Assembly (NCBI GenBank): GCA_019636385.1 | Contig: JAHBXT010000001.1 | Coordinates: 1,116,001 to 1,180,000, forward strand | From: Pirellulaceae bacterium | GTDB taxonomy: Bacteria; Planctomycetota; Planctomycetia; Pirellulales; Pirellulaceae | Length of the DNA: 64,000 bases | Direction of reading: 5' to 3' | Shown: positions 9,781 to 18,860 of the stretch, piece after piece | Numbering within the stretch: position 1 is the stretch's first letter | How the letters are laid out: the number at the start of each line of letters is the position of its first letter | Notes under the pieces: model-generated | Told to the model about the DNA's origin: nothing | Seen by the model: only the letters and a program-made list of their open reading frames with translations | Databases searched by the model: none | Position numbers and translations under genes: made by a program

Positions 9781-10596
9781 ATGAAAATCATAGTGTCGCA
9801 CGATGTTGACCACCTGTATCTGGGCGAACACTGGGCGGACACGTACTTGCCCGGTGTTGTCCTAAGGACCCTACGCGACTTGGCCGGCAGACGTATCTCA
9901 CCGCTGGCCGCTGCCAAACGCTTTGGCTGGCAATTGAATCGGATCGGGCCTCTCCACAGCTACAATCAATCAATGGGAATCCCGGCAACCTACTTTTTCG
10001 GGATGCGACCGGGACTCAATCTATCCTATTCCTGGCGGCGGGCCGCGGTGCTGATTCGCCGGTTGCATGCCGCCGGCGTCGATATTGGCTTGCATGGCAT
10101 GGCATTCGATGACCGCGACCAGCTGCGTGAAGAGAAGCGGCGATTAGAAGACGTTCTGGGACAGGAGGTACTTGGTATCCGTAACCATTACCTACGAATG
10201 TCCGAACGTACCATGGACTACATGCAAGACGCGGGCTTTCGATACGACTCGACGCAGTTAGCCCTCCGGCCACCGGTTCGAATTGGCAGCTTGATCGAGT
10301 TCCCCATTTCGCTTATGGACGTTGAGCTACGGCGTCTAGCGAGTCAGGATGTAGGCAGCTACTGTCAAGAAACGTGGACACGCATCGAAAAAGCGCAGCA
10401 GCGTGGATTGCCGTACTTCGTCATCAACTTTCACGATCTTTATTTTTCTGACGGCTGGCCCCCCATGGAGCACTGGTATCGTGTCGTCACAGCCGAGCTA
10501 CTCCAACGCGGCTATGAGTTCACGACGTTTCGTTCAGAGTTGTCAGCTGCGGAAACCGCTGCGGCTGATCCAGCAGATTACCGCAACGATGGTTAG
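9781..10596 (+). CDS. Polysaccharide deacetylase-like (NodB-fold) protein
   Basis: 271 aa, no signal peptide, so probably cytoplasmic. Residues 1-10 hold SHDVDHLYLG, the first acid/metal motif of the carbohydrate esterase 4 fold (Asp-Asp or Asp-Val-Asp variants), and GVDIGLHGMAFDD around 100-113 is the second, His-containing motif. Later YFVINFHDLY supplies the distal His region. These marks point to a deacetylase acting on a glycan or lipid-linked sugar; substrate unknown. The start at 9781 places the motif at the N-terminus as usual; the frame extends to 9724, but that part has no homology-like content. Its last 54 bases overlap the end of the gene on the opposite strand (10543), a tail-to-tail overlap that shares coding sequence. 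Confidence 0.8.
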   Translation: MKIIVSHDVDHLYLGEHWADTYLPGVVLRTLRDLAGRRISPLAAAKRFGWQLNRIGPLHSYNQSMGIPATYFFGMRPGLNLSYSWRRAAVLIRRLHAAGVDIGLHGMAFDDRDQLREEKRRLEDVLGQEVLGIRNHYLRMSERTMDYMQDAGFRYDSTQLALRPPVRIGSLIEFPISLMDVELRRLASQDVGSYCQETWTRIEKAQQRGLPYFVINFHDLYFSDGWPPMEHWYRVVTAELLQRGYEFTTFRSELSAAETAAADPADYRNDG

Positions 10597-12012
10597 CCCC
10601 ACGATCAAGACTGCCGACAGCAGAATAAATCGCAAGGTAGTGGGGGCACCGATTTGATCAGCCTCCTGGCGACCGACGATGACTGGTCGGTGCATAGCGT
10701 CTGCTTCCTGGTCTGAAGACCGATTAGAATCGAGCGCATGCTTTGGCTCCGTGGTTGACGGGACCGTCTCAAATCCCCAGCCGTCACCGGTGATAATCTG
10801 TGCCTTTAGGCCCGTGCCGAGAGATGCTGAATCACTGCCAGTAGCCTTGGATGCATTGGCAGGCGAAGTATCTGCTTGGGCTGCGGGATTGAATTCTAAT
10901 GCTGTGTTGGCATCATCGGATGGACGTTGCGTCCCCACTCTTGTCAAATCCGTCTCGCTGTATCCGATCAACAGTCGCTCGATGGCATCACGGCTGGCTG
11001 CCGATGAAGTCCCAGAATTGCTGGACGTCTTTCTGCTCTGGGAAACAATCCGCAGCATTTCGGCCTGTACCAACGGGCTGGCAGGATTAAACCCCAACTG
11101 GTCGGCCAATTCCTCGCGCTCAGTAGCCGACCAACGAACAGGCAGCGAGGATAGTTCCGTCCAGGCATGATCGCCTTGGCATTCGCAAGACTGCCCTACC
11201 AAAGCCAGTTGGGCAAGAACACTCCGTAGGTCGATTTCCTGACCGTGCAGCACCGGACCAGCCAGGCGTCCTCGGCCATAAACAACTGCTAGTTTGGCCG
11301 AGCCTGGCAAATACTGTCGGTCATCACCCAATGCCCACAGCAGCATAGGCTGCTGGCCACGCTGAGCGGGGTGAACGATGACTTTGCCAACGGGAAAGCC
11401 GATGGGACGCGGCAACAGTCGCTCAACTTTTTTTAGCGCTTCACCAGCCTGATCCGCCACAAGAATAGCCCGCTCATTTTCGGCAGGATCGCCGCCCTGG
11501 ACAACAACGATCAGCGCAAACGAATGCGTAGCTTGCCTACTTATGGTGCTCAGCAAAGCGGTAAAAATGTGGGCGTTAAGCCACTCGGTTAATTGACTCG
11601 GCGCCGTCAGCTTCTGAAATGACTGGCTCAGATCGTACCGTCGGCCATACCGATCCTGGAGGCTAACGCTGGTCACGACGGCCGTACTGGTTTCCTGCAC
11701 AACATCCGTTTCCTTGGCGCTTCCGCCTGCCTCTGCGTAGCGACTGACCACAGCCACGTTCGAGTCTGCCAAGAGCGTCTTCAGGGGCTGCAGCCACTGC
11801 GCCGGTCGAACTGGACTGGACAACTCAGGTGACCAATTAGGATGCGACCATGTAATGACCAGCGAGAATTCAGGGTCGTGTAGCGGTGCGAAACCGATAT
11901 CTCGCACGGTATAGCGGCAGGCCAGCAGTTGTGAAGGCCAGCCCAATCCAGCCAACAGCAGTAGGCTGATTGTAACTGTCCGTAGCACGGAAATATGGAA
12001 CTTTGAAATCAC
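10543..12012 (-). CDS. Unknown secreted protein with C-terminal membrane anchor
   Basis: 489 aa if started at the GTG at 12012, which gives a normal signal peptide (ISVLRTVTISLLLLAGLGW, then SQLLACRYTV). A TTG at 12036 would add eight residues and lacks a ribosome site. The mature part begins CRYTVRDIGFAPLHDPEF and continues as a globular region with no motif I recognise. A Ser/Thr/Ala/Asp-rich linker covers about 345-450. The protein ends in one transmembrane helix (FILLSAVLIVGLTIVAVICW) with a short basic tail, so most of it would lie outside the cytoplasm. It shares its last 54 bases with the converging deacetylase gene. It is 63-87 bases downstream of the PQQ protein on the same strand, possibly in the same transcript. 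Confidence 0.68.
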   Translation of the reverse strand: MISKFHISVLRTVTISLLLLAGLGWPSQLLACRYTVRDIGFAPLHDPEFSLVITWSHPNWSPELSSPVRPAQWLQPLKTLLADSNVAVVSRYAEAGGSAKETDVVQETSTAVVTSVSLQDRYGRRYDLSQSFQKLTAPSQLTEWLNAHIFTALLSTISRQATHSFALIVVVQGGDPAENERAILVADQAGEALKKVERLLPRPIGFPVGKVIVHPAQRGQQPMLLWALGDDRQYLPGSAKLAVVYGRGRLAGPVLHGQEIDLRSVLAQLALVGQSCECQGDHAWTELSSLPVRWSATEREELADQLGFNPASPLVQAEMLRIVSQSRKTSSNSGTSSAASRDAIERLLIGYSETDLTRVGTQRPSDDANTALEFNPAAQADTSPANASKATGSDSASLGTGLKAQIITGDGWGFETVPSTTEPKHALDSNRSSDQEADAMHRPVIVGRQEADQIGAPTTLRFILLSAVLIVGLTIVAVICWISRSGFRS

Positions 12013-12099
12013 AGAGCATTCTCGCTGTAGCTGCAATGCAATCTAAAAAGCGCGCTAACTACTCAGCCAAATCGCTGTCTGCACTGACGGTGGGCCACG

Positions 12100-15000
12100 C
12101 TATGGTTTAGCCGTGTCTTCTCGCGGTGGCGGCCAGCCAAGCTCTTGTTCGATCGTCGGTCCGAAGGCCATGGAAGTTTCGATCCAGCCACCGCACGAGC
12201 AGCCGCCACCGCCTTCCGGAGACAACAACATACCTTGAGCCGGTATGGTGGAAATCCAACAATCCGGGCGGACTCGCTGCCAACGATCCGATTGCCCTGT
12301 CGTGCGATCCCAAATGGCTAACTCACCAGCCCGCAGGAACATAGCATAGCGACTAGCAGAGTACGAACCGCACTGGTGTCCTTTGGGGAACGCCTCGGAT
12401 AGCACCTTACCGGTATGCAAATCCAACGTCAGCGGGCGCAGATAAATCTGTCCGTCGACAATAGCCGGTCGCGACAGGTGCTTGCCATGATGGTCAGCTT
12501 CCCAGGTGTACTGTCCGCGCCACAACTGTTTGCCACTGGCCGCATCCAGCGCGTAGGCCGAAAACGCTCCATCTTTGCTGGTGACCAGAACCAGCTTGCC
12601 TGCCGAACTGGCCAGATAGACTGCGATTCTGCCATCGATGGGCTGGGCAGGTACGTCCCACAGAGTCGAGCCCGACTGCGCGTCGAGTGCAACTAAATGC
12701 AAGTTTGCCCAAAAGGCATCGTCATTCAAGCGACGATCGGATCGTTGCTTGAGCTGCTGATCTCGGCAGGTTAAGAAATAGATGCAACCGTCAGCAATTG
12801 TAATTGTGGGATTCACAATCAACCCGTCGTCGTAGGTCCAAATCAACTGACCCGATTCCGGTTCCATGGCGAACAAAGCGTCTGAGCAAACTTTCTTGGT
12901 ATGCTCGCCAAATTTCTCGTCATACCAATTCTCGCCGCCCCAAAACTCGGTGAAGGCAGCGCCTGGAACGACGGAACTGCCGATAAGAAACCGCTCGTGG
13001 CGCGCGATGAAACCCCATTGCAATTGCTGCTGTCTTGGATCGTAGACATTCAATTGCGTAGCGATCGCCCCGCTGGCCGCATCGACAACCATGCACCGAC
13101 TTCGTGCCGCAATATACAGGTGCTGACTATCAGCGCACCAGTTACCGCAGTCGCGAGGTACGTTAAAGCGTATGACCTCAGGCAATTCGAGTCCCCACTG
13201 AATAGTTCCATTGAAGGCGTCCACGGCGATGACGCGCCGCAACCCTTGCAAGAACAACCGTCCGCCGGCAGCCAGTGGTGATGGTTTGCGGTTGCCGCGA
13301 TCCGACTGATAACGCGGTCCTGGACGGCCAGCCCACACCAATTTCAAATCCGCTTGACGGCTGGCACCGGCCAGCATTTCGCCAGCAAAGGCGGAATTGT
13401 CAGGGCTACCGTACATGTGCGACCAATCGGCCGCCCCACTACGCTGCGGTACCAACAACGTCGTCCAAGGGTGCGCTAACGATTTATCAGAAGGCTTTGC
13501 GTCTTTTCGCTCCAGCGAACGACCTGAATCGTCTGCTAACAGCAATTCTGCAGTTACCAGTGCAGCGGGAAGGACCAGGCTACCCCGCGGCTGGACCTTC
13601 AGCGCCAACTGACTGAGACTAACGGAGCCGAGCTGGCTGGACAATTCGTTAGGTGCCGCAAGATCACTGCCGACCGGGGCGACCATTAAGAAGTCGGCGG
13701 TGCGATTAGGCAAGGCCAAACTGGCAAAGTCGGACACATGTCGCACGCTGACTGGCCGACCGTAGACACCTACCCGCAGCAATCGACTCCTAGCCGCTGC
13801 GACGCGCTGCTGGTCGGCGTCCAATACAATTACATCCAGGCCCGATTGTCGGCATACCGCTTCAGCAAACCGCGCTTCGTCGTGCGCTCCAACCACAATC
13901 GCCAACCCGCGCGGCTCTGTGTGGCCGGTCATGGCAATAGCGCTCCTGGCAGCCTGTAACAGATTCAAGCCCAAATCCGAATCGGGAAGAGTCGCACGCT
14001 GGAAATCGAAATGCCCATCGCACTCGTAGTAGCCGGTCAGGTGAGGCCGATCATCTGTCGCCTGCTCGAGCGCATTTTGCCCAATGCGATATTTGATCAA
14101 TTCATGGTGCCGAACGTTTTGGATTTCAGCCGTGTGCTCGTTGGTAGGCTGCTGTGCGCTGGTGACACGGACCGTTGTCTTCGCATAGGGATGCTCTTGC
14201 AACTGAATCACACTGGGCTGGCTGTGATGGGTCCACCAGCGCACTGTCGCGGTCTGTGGCGCGGTAAATTCCAGGATCGGGCCAGCCGCAAGTCCGGAGG
14301 CTACTTCGCCAACGTACTTGGAACGTTCTGTTAACTCCGCCTCAGAAGCTGGCTGTGGAAAGCGTTCCGCTTTTTCAGCATACAGGGTGGCGATCTCCGC
14401 TTGACTGACGGCTCGATCGTACACTCGCACTTCATTGATCATCCCCTCCATGCGTTGTAAATCTTGCCGTGTGCCATAGGCACCAATGCGGTAGGCCGCT
14501 CGGGTTGGATAGACTATCGGCCCACGCTGTTGGGTCGAACTGGCCACGAGACGTTGGTCAACATACAGTCTGGCTGTCTGGCCATCGTACGTGCCAACTA
14601 CCAGAGACCACCCACCAATCGTCATTTTATCGGCATCCGACTGGACCCACGTCAGCGGTTCCGCTCCGTCTTTTGTGGACAGCGCAAAGCAAAACTGTTG
14701 ATTGCGAAAGCCCAACAGCCAGCCTTGAGGGTACTGACCTTCTTGATCCAACATCGACACGATGCCGCCGATTTCGGCTGGCCGGTCAATGCGCACCCAA
14801 GCGGCAGCCGTCACCGCCTGGGTGGGATGCGCAATTCGCCGATGGCTGGTAGCAATCACGCTGTCTGTCCGACCATCAAGCAAGAGAGCCTGCTCCCTGC
14901 CGGCTTGCGCAAAACGGAACTTTTCTGGTAGCGGGGCAATGTACTTCTCAGACGGCGCTGACTCCTGGGATTGGGTCGCACCTTGCAATAAGGATTTCAC

Positions 15001-16413
15001 GGCGCGACGCTTGTTGTCCTTGCCGTAGCTGATCAACCGATTCGCGTGGAACACCCAACGGCTCAATAGACCAGCATCTTGGTCTACAACCGGCAAGGGC
15101 GCTGGTTGAAGAAAGCTGAACGCCTGTTGATTCTCTGGTACGTTGCCCGGCAGATCATGTTGTTGAGGCGAGCCTGTGGGTGCAAAGGCGTAGATGATGC
15201 CCGCGTCGGTACTAGCCAACAGGTAGCCGTTGGCGACGATCAGACCCAAAGCGCGCCCCTGGACGCTGTGCCTCCACAACAAGGCCCCAGTTGTTGCGTC
15301 GAACGCTCGCACCACATCCACACCTCCCACGAACAGCGTCTGTCCGGCGCGCACCAGTTCACTCGACTGCGGGCACTCCGCCGACCAGAGCACTGTATTG
15401 GTGTGACGTTCCATGGCTGAAAGTCGTAGATCATCCAAGAGATACGATCTGTTTTGATCGACGACCATCGCGGTCCCCCGCTCAAATGTCGCGATGCGTT
15501 GACGATTCCCAACTTGCGACTGCGTGATCCAGCCTTCTTTGTTGCCCGGACCATGCAACACCGCATCGTCATCTGTCAGCAAGACGAACGAACCCCCGCC
15601 GCCTTCCAGAGGCCCAAGTGACTCGCCAGCCGTGCGAGTTAGCAACTGCGGAGCCGAGCGACCTTGCGGCGCGATGATGTGATCGTTACTCAGCAGCATC
15701 GCACCTTCCAGACTCCAGCCTGTACCCAAGTCGCGTTGCCAGACGATTGAACCGTCCGACAGATTCAGCGCGACAATGCGCGTGACTTCCCAAGGAAACA
15801 TGCCTGCTGATACGATTCCACACCCTGCCTGGGAGTCGATCAGGACTCCGCTGCGAACCGGTTCAAAGGAACACACGCGACCATCGTTCAAAAAGCATTG
15901 CTGTGTTTGGCCGGCGTGCGCTTGCCAGCGCAACCGACCGGTTTCAGCCTCCAGCGCATAGACACAGCCATCGTCGGCCCCAAAATAGACGCTACTTTGA
16001 TACACTGTCGGCGCAATGCGAATGGGAGCATCCACCGTATACTGCCATAATTCTTGGCCACTATCTAAATTCAAGCAGCGCAGCGTATCGTCGGTGTTGC
16101 TGGGCAGATAAACGCGACGACCGACGACTACTGGATGAAACACCGGATCATAATTGCGCATAGACTTCATGCCGTCGACCAGTGCGTAGGCATCCCAACG
16201 TGCCGCATCGGGCCAGGCGGGGGCCGGTGGCAGAGGCGACTGCCATTGCCAGGCGACCGTCAACCGCGAAGCATCCACCTGCTCGACGGTCGCACCGCTG
16301 CGCCGTTGATCGTGACGATAGGTTGGCCAGTCCTCGGCACACACTCGCCCTGGATCACCAACATGAGCCACCAGCCACAGCATTCCCGTCGCCAGAATCG
16401 AAATACGATACAT
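12100..16413 (-). CDS. Giant secreted PQQ-propeller / LamG protein with methyltransferase-like insert
   Basis: 1437 aa with an N-terminal signal peptide (about 1-26). Parts in order: PQQ-type beta-propeller at about 30-460, with repeated units such as LNLDSGQELWQY and DATTGALLWRH; LamG/concanavalin-like domain at about 505-690 (AAWVRI, GTYDGQTARLYVDQ, INEVRVYDRAVS); a short beta domain; a segment at about 809-950 that resembles a Rossmann methyltransferase (LAIVVGAHDE in place of motif I, VIVLDADQQRVAAAR as the acidic loop); and a second propeller at about 994-1420 (VDAFNGTIQWGL, LDAASGKQLWRG). The first loop lacks the usual glycine-rich pattern, so catalysis is doubtful. No enzyme activity can be stated; BamB-like scaffolding or sugar binding are options. 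Confidence 0.85.
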   Translation of the reverse strand: MYRISILATGMLWLVAHVGDPGRVCAEDWPTYRHDQRRSGATVEQVDASRLTVAWQWQSPLPPAPAWPDAARWDAYALVDGMKSMRNYDPVFHPVVVGRRVYLPSNTDDTLRCLNLDSGQELWQYTVDAPIRIAPTVYQSSVYFGADDGCVYALEAETGRLRWQAHAGQTQQCFLNDGRVCSFEPVRSGVLIDSQAGCGIVSAGMFPWEVTRIVALNLSDGSIVWQRDLGTGWSLEGAMLLSNDHIIAPQGRSAPQLLTRTAGESLGPLEGGGGSFVLLTDDDAVLHGPGNKEGWITQSQVGNRQRIATFERGTAMVVDQNRSYLLDDLRLSAMERHTNTVLWSAECPQSSELVRAGQTLFVGGVDVVRAFDATTGALLWRHSVQGRALGLIVANGYLLASTDAGIIYAFAPTGSPQQHDLPGNVPENQQAFSFLQPAPLPVVDQDAGLLSRWVFHANRLISYGKDNKRRAVKSLLQGATQSQESAPSEKYIAPLPEKFRFAQAGREQALLLDGRTDSVIATSHRRIAHPTQAVTAAAWVRIDRPAEIGGIVSMLDQEGQYPQGWLLGFRNQQFCFALSTKDGAEPLTWVQSDADKMTIGGWSLVVGTYDGQTARLYVDQRLVASSTQQRGPIVYPTRAAYRIGAYGTRQDLQRMEGMINEVRVYDRAVSQAEIATLYAEKAERFPQPASEAELTERSKYVGEVASGLAAGPILEFTAPQTATVRWWTHHSQPSVIQLQEHPYAKTTVRVTSAQQPTNEHTAEIQNVRHHELIKYRIGQNALEQATDDRPHLTGYYECDGHFDFQRATLPDSDLGLNLLQAARSAIAMTGHTEPRGLAIVVGAHDEARFAEAVCRQSGLDVIVLDADQQRVAAARSRLLRVGVYGRPVSVRHVSDFASLALPNRTADFLMVAPVGSDLAAPNELSSQLGSVSLSQLALKVQPRGSLVLPAALVTAELLLADDSGRSLERKDAKPSDKSLAHPWTTLLVPQRSGAADWSHMYGSPDNSAFAGEMLAGASRQADLKLVWAGRPGPRYQSDRGNRKPSPLAAGGRLFLQGLRRVIAVDAFNGTIQWGLELPEVIRFNVPRDCGNWCADSQHLYIAARSRCMVVDAASGAIATQLNVYDPRQQQLQWGFIARHERFLIGSSVVPGAAFTEFWGGENWYDEKFGEHTKKVCSDALFAMEPESGQLIWTYDDGLIVNPTITIADGCIYFLTCRDQQLKQRSDRRLNDDAFWANLHLVALDAQSGSTLWDVPAQPIDGRIAVYLASSAGKLVLVTSKDGAFSAYALDAASGKQLWRGQYTWEADHHGKHLSRPAIVDGQIYLRPLTLDLHTGKVLSEAFPKGHQCGSYSASRYAMFLRAGELAIWDRTTGQSDRWQRVRPDCWISTIPAQGMLLSPEGGGGCSCGGWIETSMAFGPTIEQELGWPPPREDTAKP

Positions 16414-16518
16414 TCAAACTCTCCACAAACCCCAGTCCGGTGGTCGGCGTTATCGCCTACGTAACTATCATACCACAGCCCATTCCGATCGTGCCGGCAT
16501 GCGCGGGATGTCGACCGG

Positions 16519-17802
16519 CTATTGCGCCCGAAAAATCAAGGCCGGCAGATCGATGGCCGCAGTCTTGTAGGCCATTGCCAGCAGAACGATACAGCCGAAT
16601 ACTGACACGACGTTCGTGGCCCAGCCGTTGGCGTAACGCCCCATGACTGTCCGCGAGGCGGTCAGCCACACTAAGATGATGGCCACCAGTGGAGCGATTA
16701 CGACGGTGACCGCCTGAGCCACAATGATCATTGGCGTGCGATCAAATCTCAGCAGAACTACGGCCATACCCACCACTAGTCCCATTAACAAGACCGCTGT
16801 CGTCAGCAGCTTAGCGCCACGTGCATTGTCCGCGATATCCCAGCCCAAACCATCTGCAGCCATAAAGCCACCAATCATCGAATTGATGAGGAACGACGAA
16901 TAGGCGGCTGAGAAAAGTCCGACGCAGAAGATCACCCGCGAGGCCTCGCCGAACGTAGCTTGCAGCCCCAAACCAATGGCCGCTGGACTTGTCAATTTGA
17001 ATGTCGGGTCGCTCTGAGACTGCTGGTGAAAGGCAACTGCTGCCGTGGTCATCAGCATGATCGTGATCAGCGACAACACGAGAGCGCTTATCCTGGCATC
17101 CAGAAGTCCGCTGGAAAGATCCTGCACTTGCCAGCCTTTTTGCCGCACGAGGTACGCTTGATAGTAAGCTGCTGTGACAACAAAGGTCGTGCCCACTAGG
17201 CCCAACAGAGGCAATAAATTACTGGCAAAGTCGATGTGGGCCAGCGAAGGCACTAGACCACTAGCCATCGCCCAGGGATCGGGCCGGAGCCAAATCAAAT
17301 TAATGGCGAAGGACACGAGCATGAGTGCAACAAAGGTGGTCATGACGCGTTCCAACATGCGGTACATATGCTTAAACGCAAACAAGAAGGCGATGGCCAG
17401 AGCGTTAAACACGACCAACAAACCAGCCACGATCGTCTTGGACTGAACAAACCCCTCGAAGGCCGCTGCGACTCCGATGTTATTTCCTGACTGGAACAAC
17501 GCCGCCGTCAGCAATACGGCCAAACCCACGAAGACCGCCAGCGGTCGACCCGCCTGCCTGCGGATTAGTTCAGCCGGTGTCGCCTGAGCTACTGCACCTA
17601 ACTTGGCTCCCAACGACATAAACAACATCATCAGCCCCGCCGCAGCCACGACAACCCACAACATCTGCATGCCATATTTGGCACCAACCGTTGAGCTGGT
17701 CATCACGCTGCCCGGTCCGATGACAACGCAAGCCGTAATCAGCCCTGGACCAATCCTTTGGTACCAGTGCCGGTGCTCAAACTTAGTTCCCGCATCCTTC
17801 AT
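16519..17802 (-). CDS. Atypical Nramp-family transporter
   Basis: 427 aa, about eleven hydrophobic segments, Nramp/LeuT-fold inner-membrane protein. Typical Nramp proteins coordinate Mn/Fe with DPGN in TM1 and MPH in TM6. Here TM1 reads GPGS (residues 29-32, within VVIGPGSVMTSS) and TM6 reads GTTFVVTAAYYQAYL (204-218), so the Asp, Asn and Met ligands are all absent. The substrate is therefore likely not Mn/Fe; Mg, another ion or another solute is possible. Its ATG overlaps the stop of the upstream deacetylase by four bases (ATGA at 17799-17802), which implies coupled translation in an operon with the deacetylase and the isochorismatase-like gene. Confidence 0.85.
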   Translation of the reverse strand: MKDAGTKFEHRHWYQRIGPGLITACVVIGPGSVMTSSTVGAKYGMQMLWVVVAAAGLMMLFMSLGAKLGAVAQATPAELIRRQAGRPLAVFVGLAVLLTAALFQSGNNIGVAAAFEGFVQSKTIVAGLLVVFNALAIAFLFAFKHMYRMLERVMTTFVALMLVSFAINLIWLRPDPWAMASGLVPSLAHIDFASNLLPLLGLVGTTFVVTAAYYQAYLVRQKGWQVQDLSSGLLDARISALVLSLITIMLMTTAAVAFHQQSQSDPTFKLTSPAAIGLGLQATFGEASRVIFCVGLFSAAYSSFLINSMIGGFMAADGLGWDIADNARGAKLLTTAVLLMGLVVGMAVVLLRFDRTPMIIVAQAVTVVIAPLVAIILVWLTASRTVMGRYANGWATNVVSVFGCIVLLAMAYKTAAIDLPALIFRAQ

Positions 17803-18860
17803 GGGCTTGTCAAACCCTGGTGCTCAGCGGCGATTTGATCCAGATCCACCAATTGCGCGCGATCACCTGCCCGCTCGACCAAGTCGCAGATCAACTTCAG
17901 CGTTTGACATTCAGGATCAACCACGCCCAAACAGGAGGGGTGCGCCAAGAAATCAAAGACGGCGCGATTATCAATGGTCCACTGCACCGCGCGACCAACA
18001 GCTTCCAGAAACCACTCCAACCGCCAACGGCCAGTCCGGAAGCCACCGATGTCGCTGATGGGACTCATCGGTATTTCGATCAGCCCCGACGGATAGACGA
18101 ATGGTTGAGCCTCGGCCTGCGCCGCAACGATGCTATCGAAAATCTCCTCGGTGGGTTCCACTTGTGGTTCGGTGTAGAGGTGCGGCGGGTATTTGCTGCT
18201 GACCCAAGTAAACCCCAACTCCAACAGCATGTGTTGCAAGTCTTCGCGCTCGGACAATCCTTTGTAAAACCCACCGGGCGTGCGAAAACCGCGATTATCC
18301 ACGCCCAGTCGGTGCTTGAGCGCCTCGGTCGTCAGACGGATATTGTGTCGAATGACGTCCAGCGGCTGACGCCCAGCAATCAGCCACGGGGAACGCTGAA
18401 ATCGAAACTGCAGGTCAGCCGGCCGCGTCGCCAGAAGATTGACGTGATCGTAAGTGTGATTGCCCAGCGGATGCCCATCGGCGGCTAGCCCAGCCAGCCA
18501 ACGGACATCCTCCTGCTCCAGAGTACTACCAACACAAAAATAATGAATCCGTCCGCCTCGCTGCCTGACCAGTTGACCAGCCTTGACGGAATACTCCTTG
18601 GCGGCTCGATTCAAGTTTCCCTTTTCGTAATCCCAATGCTTGTCTTCCCAAGTGGGAAAGTTGCGAGCCATCTCCAAGTCCAAAGTGATGGCGATGCGTG
18701 CTTTGGCTGGCAGCACGTCAGCTAGCAGCGCCGAGTGTCTCCACATCACACCCCCAGCGACCGCTACTGCACTTTGACCAAACCATCGGCGGCGCGATAT
18801 CTGGGTGTGACTTTCTTCGGGCACTGACCGATCACGATCGCAAGTCTGCTGACTATTCAT
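17799..18860 (-). CDS. Exported polysaccharide deacetylase-like protein
   Basis: 353 aa. The N-terminus has SRRRWFGQSAVAVAGG (22-37), a twin-arginine-type export signal. The NodB domain follows: ITLDLEM (first acidic motif, lacking the usual DD pair), GHPLGNHTYDH (the HxxxH metal motif) and FRTPGGFY (the Arg-Pro loop), so the metal-binding core is largely kept. It should remove acyl groups from a glycan outside the inner membrane; the exact substrate is unknown. The 5' end overlaps the isochorismatase-like gene by eight bases and the 3' end overlaps the Nramp gene by four, so the three form one tightly packed operon. The first motif has one acidic residue in the expected place and activity would need testing. 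Confidence 0.84.
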   Translation of the reverse strand: MNSQQTCDRDRSVPEESHTQISRRRWFGQSAVAVAGGVMWRHSALLADVLPAKARIAITLDLEMARNFPTWEDKHWDYEKGNLNRAAKEYSVKAGQLVRQRGGRIHYFCVGSTLEQEDVRWLAGLAADGHPLGNHTYDHVNLLATRPADLQFRFQRSPWLIAGRQPLDVIRHNIRLTTEALKHRLGVDNRGFRTPGGFYKGLSEREDLQHMLLELGFTWVSSKYPPHLYTEPQVEPTEEIFDSIVAAQAEAQPFVYPSGLIEIPMSPISDIGGFRTGRWRLEWFLEAVGRAVQWTIDNRAVFDFLAHPSCLGVVDPECQTLKLICDLVERAGDRAQLVDLDQIAAEHQGLTSP

